Assembly (NCBI GenBank): GCA_945867445.1
Contig: CAMBID010000046.1
Coordinates: 1-6,632, forward strand
DNA: 6,632 nucleotides
Origin: an uncultured Clostridia bacterium
Lineage (GTDB): Bacteria > Bacillota > Clostridia > Oscillospirales > Oscillospiraceae
Reading direction: 5' to 3'
The translations under genes and the position numbers were made by a program. How positions within the stretch are numbered: the stretch's first letter is position 1; each line of letters starts with the position of its first letter. The notes under the pieces are model-generated. The model was not told the origin of the DNA. It saw only the letters and a list, made by a program, of their open reading frames with translations, and ran no database searches. Shown here piece by piece: positions 5,879-6,632 of the stretch.

Positions 5879-6632
5879 ATGAATACCGACGTTGTCATCA
5901 TCGGAGCCGGCCCCGCCGGCATCTTCACCGCCCTGGAGATGATCCGCAATGGCAGCCATCAGAAGATCGTCATGGTGGAGAAGGGCCAGGCGGTGGAGAA
6001 CCGCCGCTGCCCTAAGTCCAAGACCGGCCGCTGCGTGAACTGCAAGCCCTACTGCCACATCACCACGGGCTTCTCCGGTGCGGGGGCGTTCTCGGACGGC
6101 AAGCTCTCCCTGAGCTATGAGGTGGGCGGCGACCTGCCCACCCTGATCACCCCGGAGCTGGCCCAGGCGACCATCGACTATGCCGACAGGATCTATCTGG
6201 AGTTCGGCGCGGATCCCCACATCGAGGGCCTCGGCCATGAGGAGGAGCGGAAGGAGATCCGCCGCCGGGCCATCCAGGCGGGGCTGAAGCTGGTGGACTG
6301 CCCCATTCGCCACATGGGCACCGAGAAGGCCCAGGGCATCTACTACGCCATCGAGCGGTACCTGCAGGCGAACGGCGTGGAGATGTACTTCGGCTATGAG
6401 TGCCGGAACCTGATCCTGGAGGGCGATGTCTGCCGCGGCGTTTCCATCTCCAACGGGAAGGTGGACCTGGAGATCTACGCGGGACACACCGTGGTGGCCA
6501 CTGGCCGCCGGGGCGCGGACTGGCTGGAAAAGCTCTGCGCGGAGCACAACATCGCCCACGCCCCCGGTACCGTAGATATCGGCGTCCGGGTGGAGGTCCG
6601 CAACGAGGTCATGGAGACCGTGAACCGGGTGC
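5879..6632 (+). CDS. Uncharacterised FAD-dependent oxidoreductase, COG2509-like (3' truncated by window edge)
   Basis: The first 251 residues of a flavoprotein. The N-terminus TDVVIIGAGPAGIFTALEMI contains the GxGxxG dinucleotide-binding turn (Gly9, 11, 14), and VVIIG...VMVEKG matches a Rossmann strand-turn-strand ending in the acidic ribose-binding Glu34. A four-Cys cluster follows (Cys44, 52, 55, 59, in RRCPKSKTGRCVNCKPYC), then GFSGAGAFSDGKL (64-76). That combination is typical of the FAD-dependent dehydrogenase family known as COG2509, whose substrate is not established. HTVVATGRRGADWL (from about residue 202) is the second nucleotide-contact region. ATG 5879 follows AGAGGAG (5865-5871) with a 7-nt gap. 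It lies 36 nt after the U32 gene with no terminator between, so cotranscription is likely. The C-terminal part lies outside the window. Confidence 0.85.
   Translation, partial: MNTDVVIIGAGPAGIFTALEMIRNGSHQKIVMVEKGQAVENRRCPKSKTGRCVNCKPYCHITTGFSGAGAFSDGKLSLSYEVGGDLPTLITPELAQATIDYADRIYLEFGADPHIEGLGHEEERKEIRRRAIQAGLKLVDCPIRHMGTEKAQGIYYAIERYLQANGVEMYFGYECRNLILEGDVCRGVSISNGKVDLEIYAGHTVVATGRRGADWLEKLCAEHNIAHAPGTVDIGVRVEVRNEVMETVNRV

Noticed and set aside
4598..6559. 653-aa open frame on the minus strand
   Set aside because: It lies antisense to the U32 and FAD genes, both of which have clear family motifs. Composition is Leu/Gly/Val/His-rich with no recognisable domain, as expected from a high-GC antisense shadow.

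Overview
The window reads as ordinary chromosomal DNA from a high-GC member of the Clostridia. The gene order and protein families are those of Gram-positive Firmicutes: lon next to engB/ysxC, a TagA/WecG glycosyltransferase, and mltG next to a U32 tRNA hydroxylase. Coding DNA is strongly GC-biased at third codon positions, which produces long antisense shadow frames. Together with the small Cys/Gly-rich membrane-type protein, this suggests the Oscillospiraceae/Ruminococcaceae. That placement is inference from composition and gene content, not from an alignment.

Layout: (1) 1-1309, the 3' end of lon (LonA proteolytic domain), then engB 10 nt downstream with a strong SD, ending at a hairpin terminator (1341-1390). 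(2) 1310-1741, a 432-nt gene-free stretch with four hairpins. Its core (about 1391-1501) is an AT-rich island (about 21% GC by hand count over 1391-1500) carrying a perfect 22-bp inverted repeat with a 3-nt loop. A good sigma-A-like promoter lies at 1636-1664. (3) 1742-3123, a two-gene unit: a GT26 (TagA/WecG-type) glycosyltransferase starting at GTG 1742, overlapping (ATGA) a thymidylate-kinase-family gene. (4) 3124-3495, between tmk and mltG. The minus strand here encodes a 48-residue Cys/Gly-rich protein (3189-3335) with its own SD and a terminator shared with tmk. (5) 3496-6632, mltG, a U32/TrhP-type tRNA hydroxylase overlapping it by 11 nt, and the 5' part of a COG2509-type FAD-dependent protein with a four-Cys cluster.

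Together the genes cover housekeeping functions: protein quality control (Lon), ribosome assembly (EngB), cell-envelope glycopolymer synthesis (TagA/WecG), nucleotide supply (Tmk), peptidoglycan strand termination (MltG), wobble-uridine modification (TrhP) and an uncharacterised flavoprotein. I see no transposase, CRISPR array, tRNA, rRNA or phage gene. No multi-gene novel system is evident. The most interesting items are the small Cys-rich protein gene, the AT-rich hairpin island, and the flavoprotein that follows the U32 gene.
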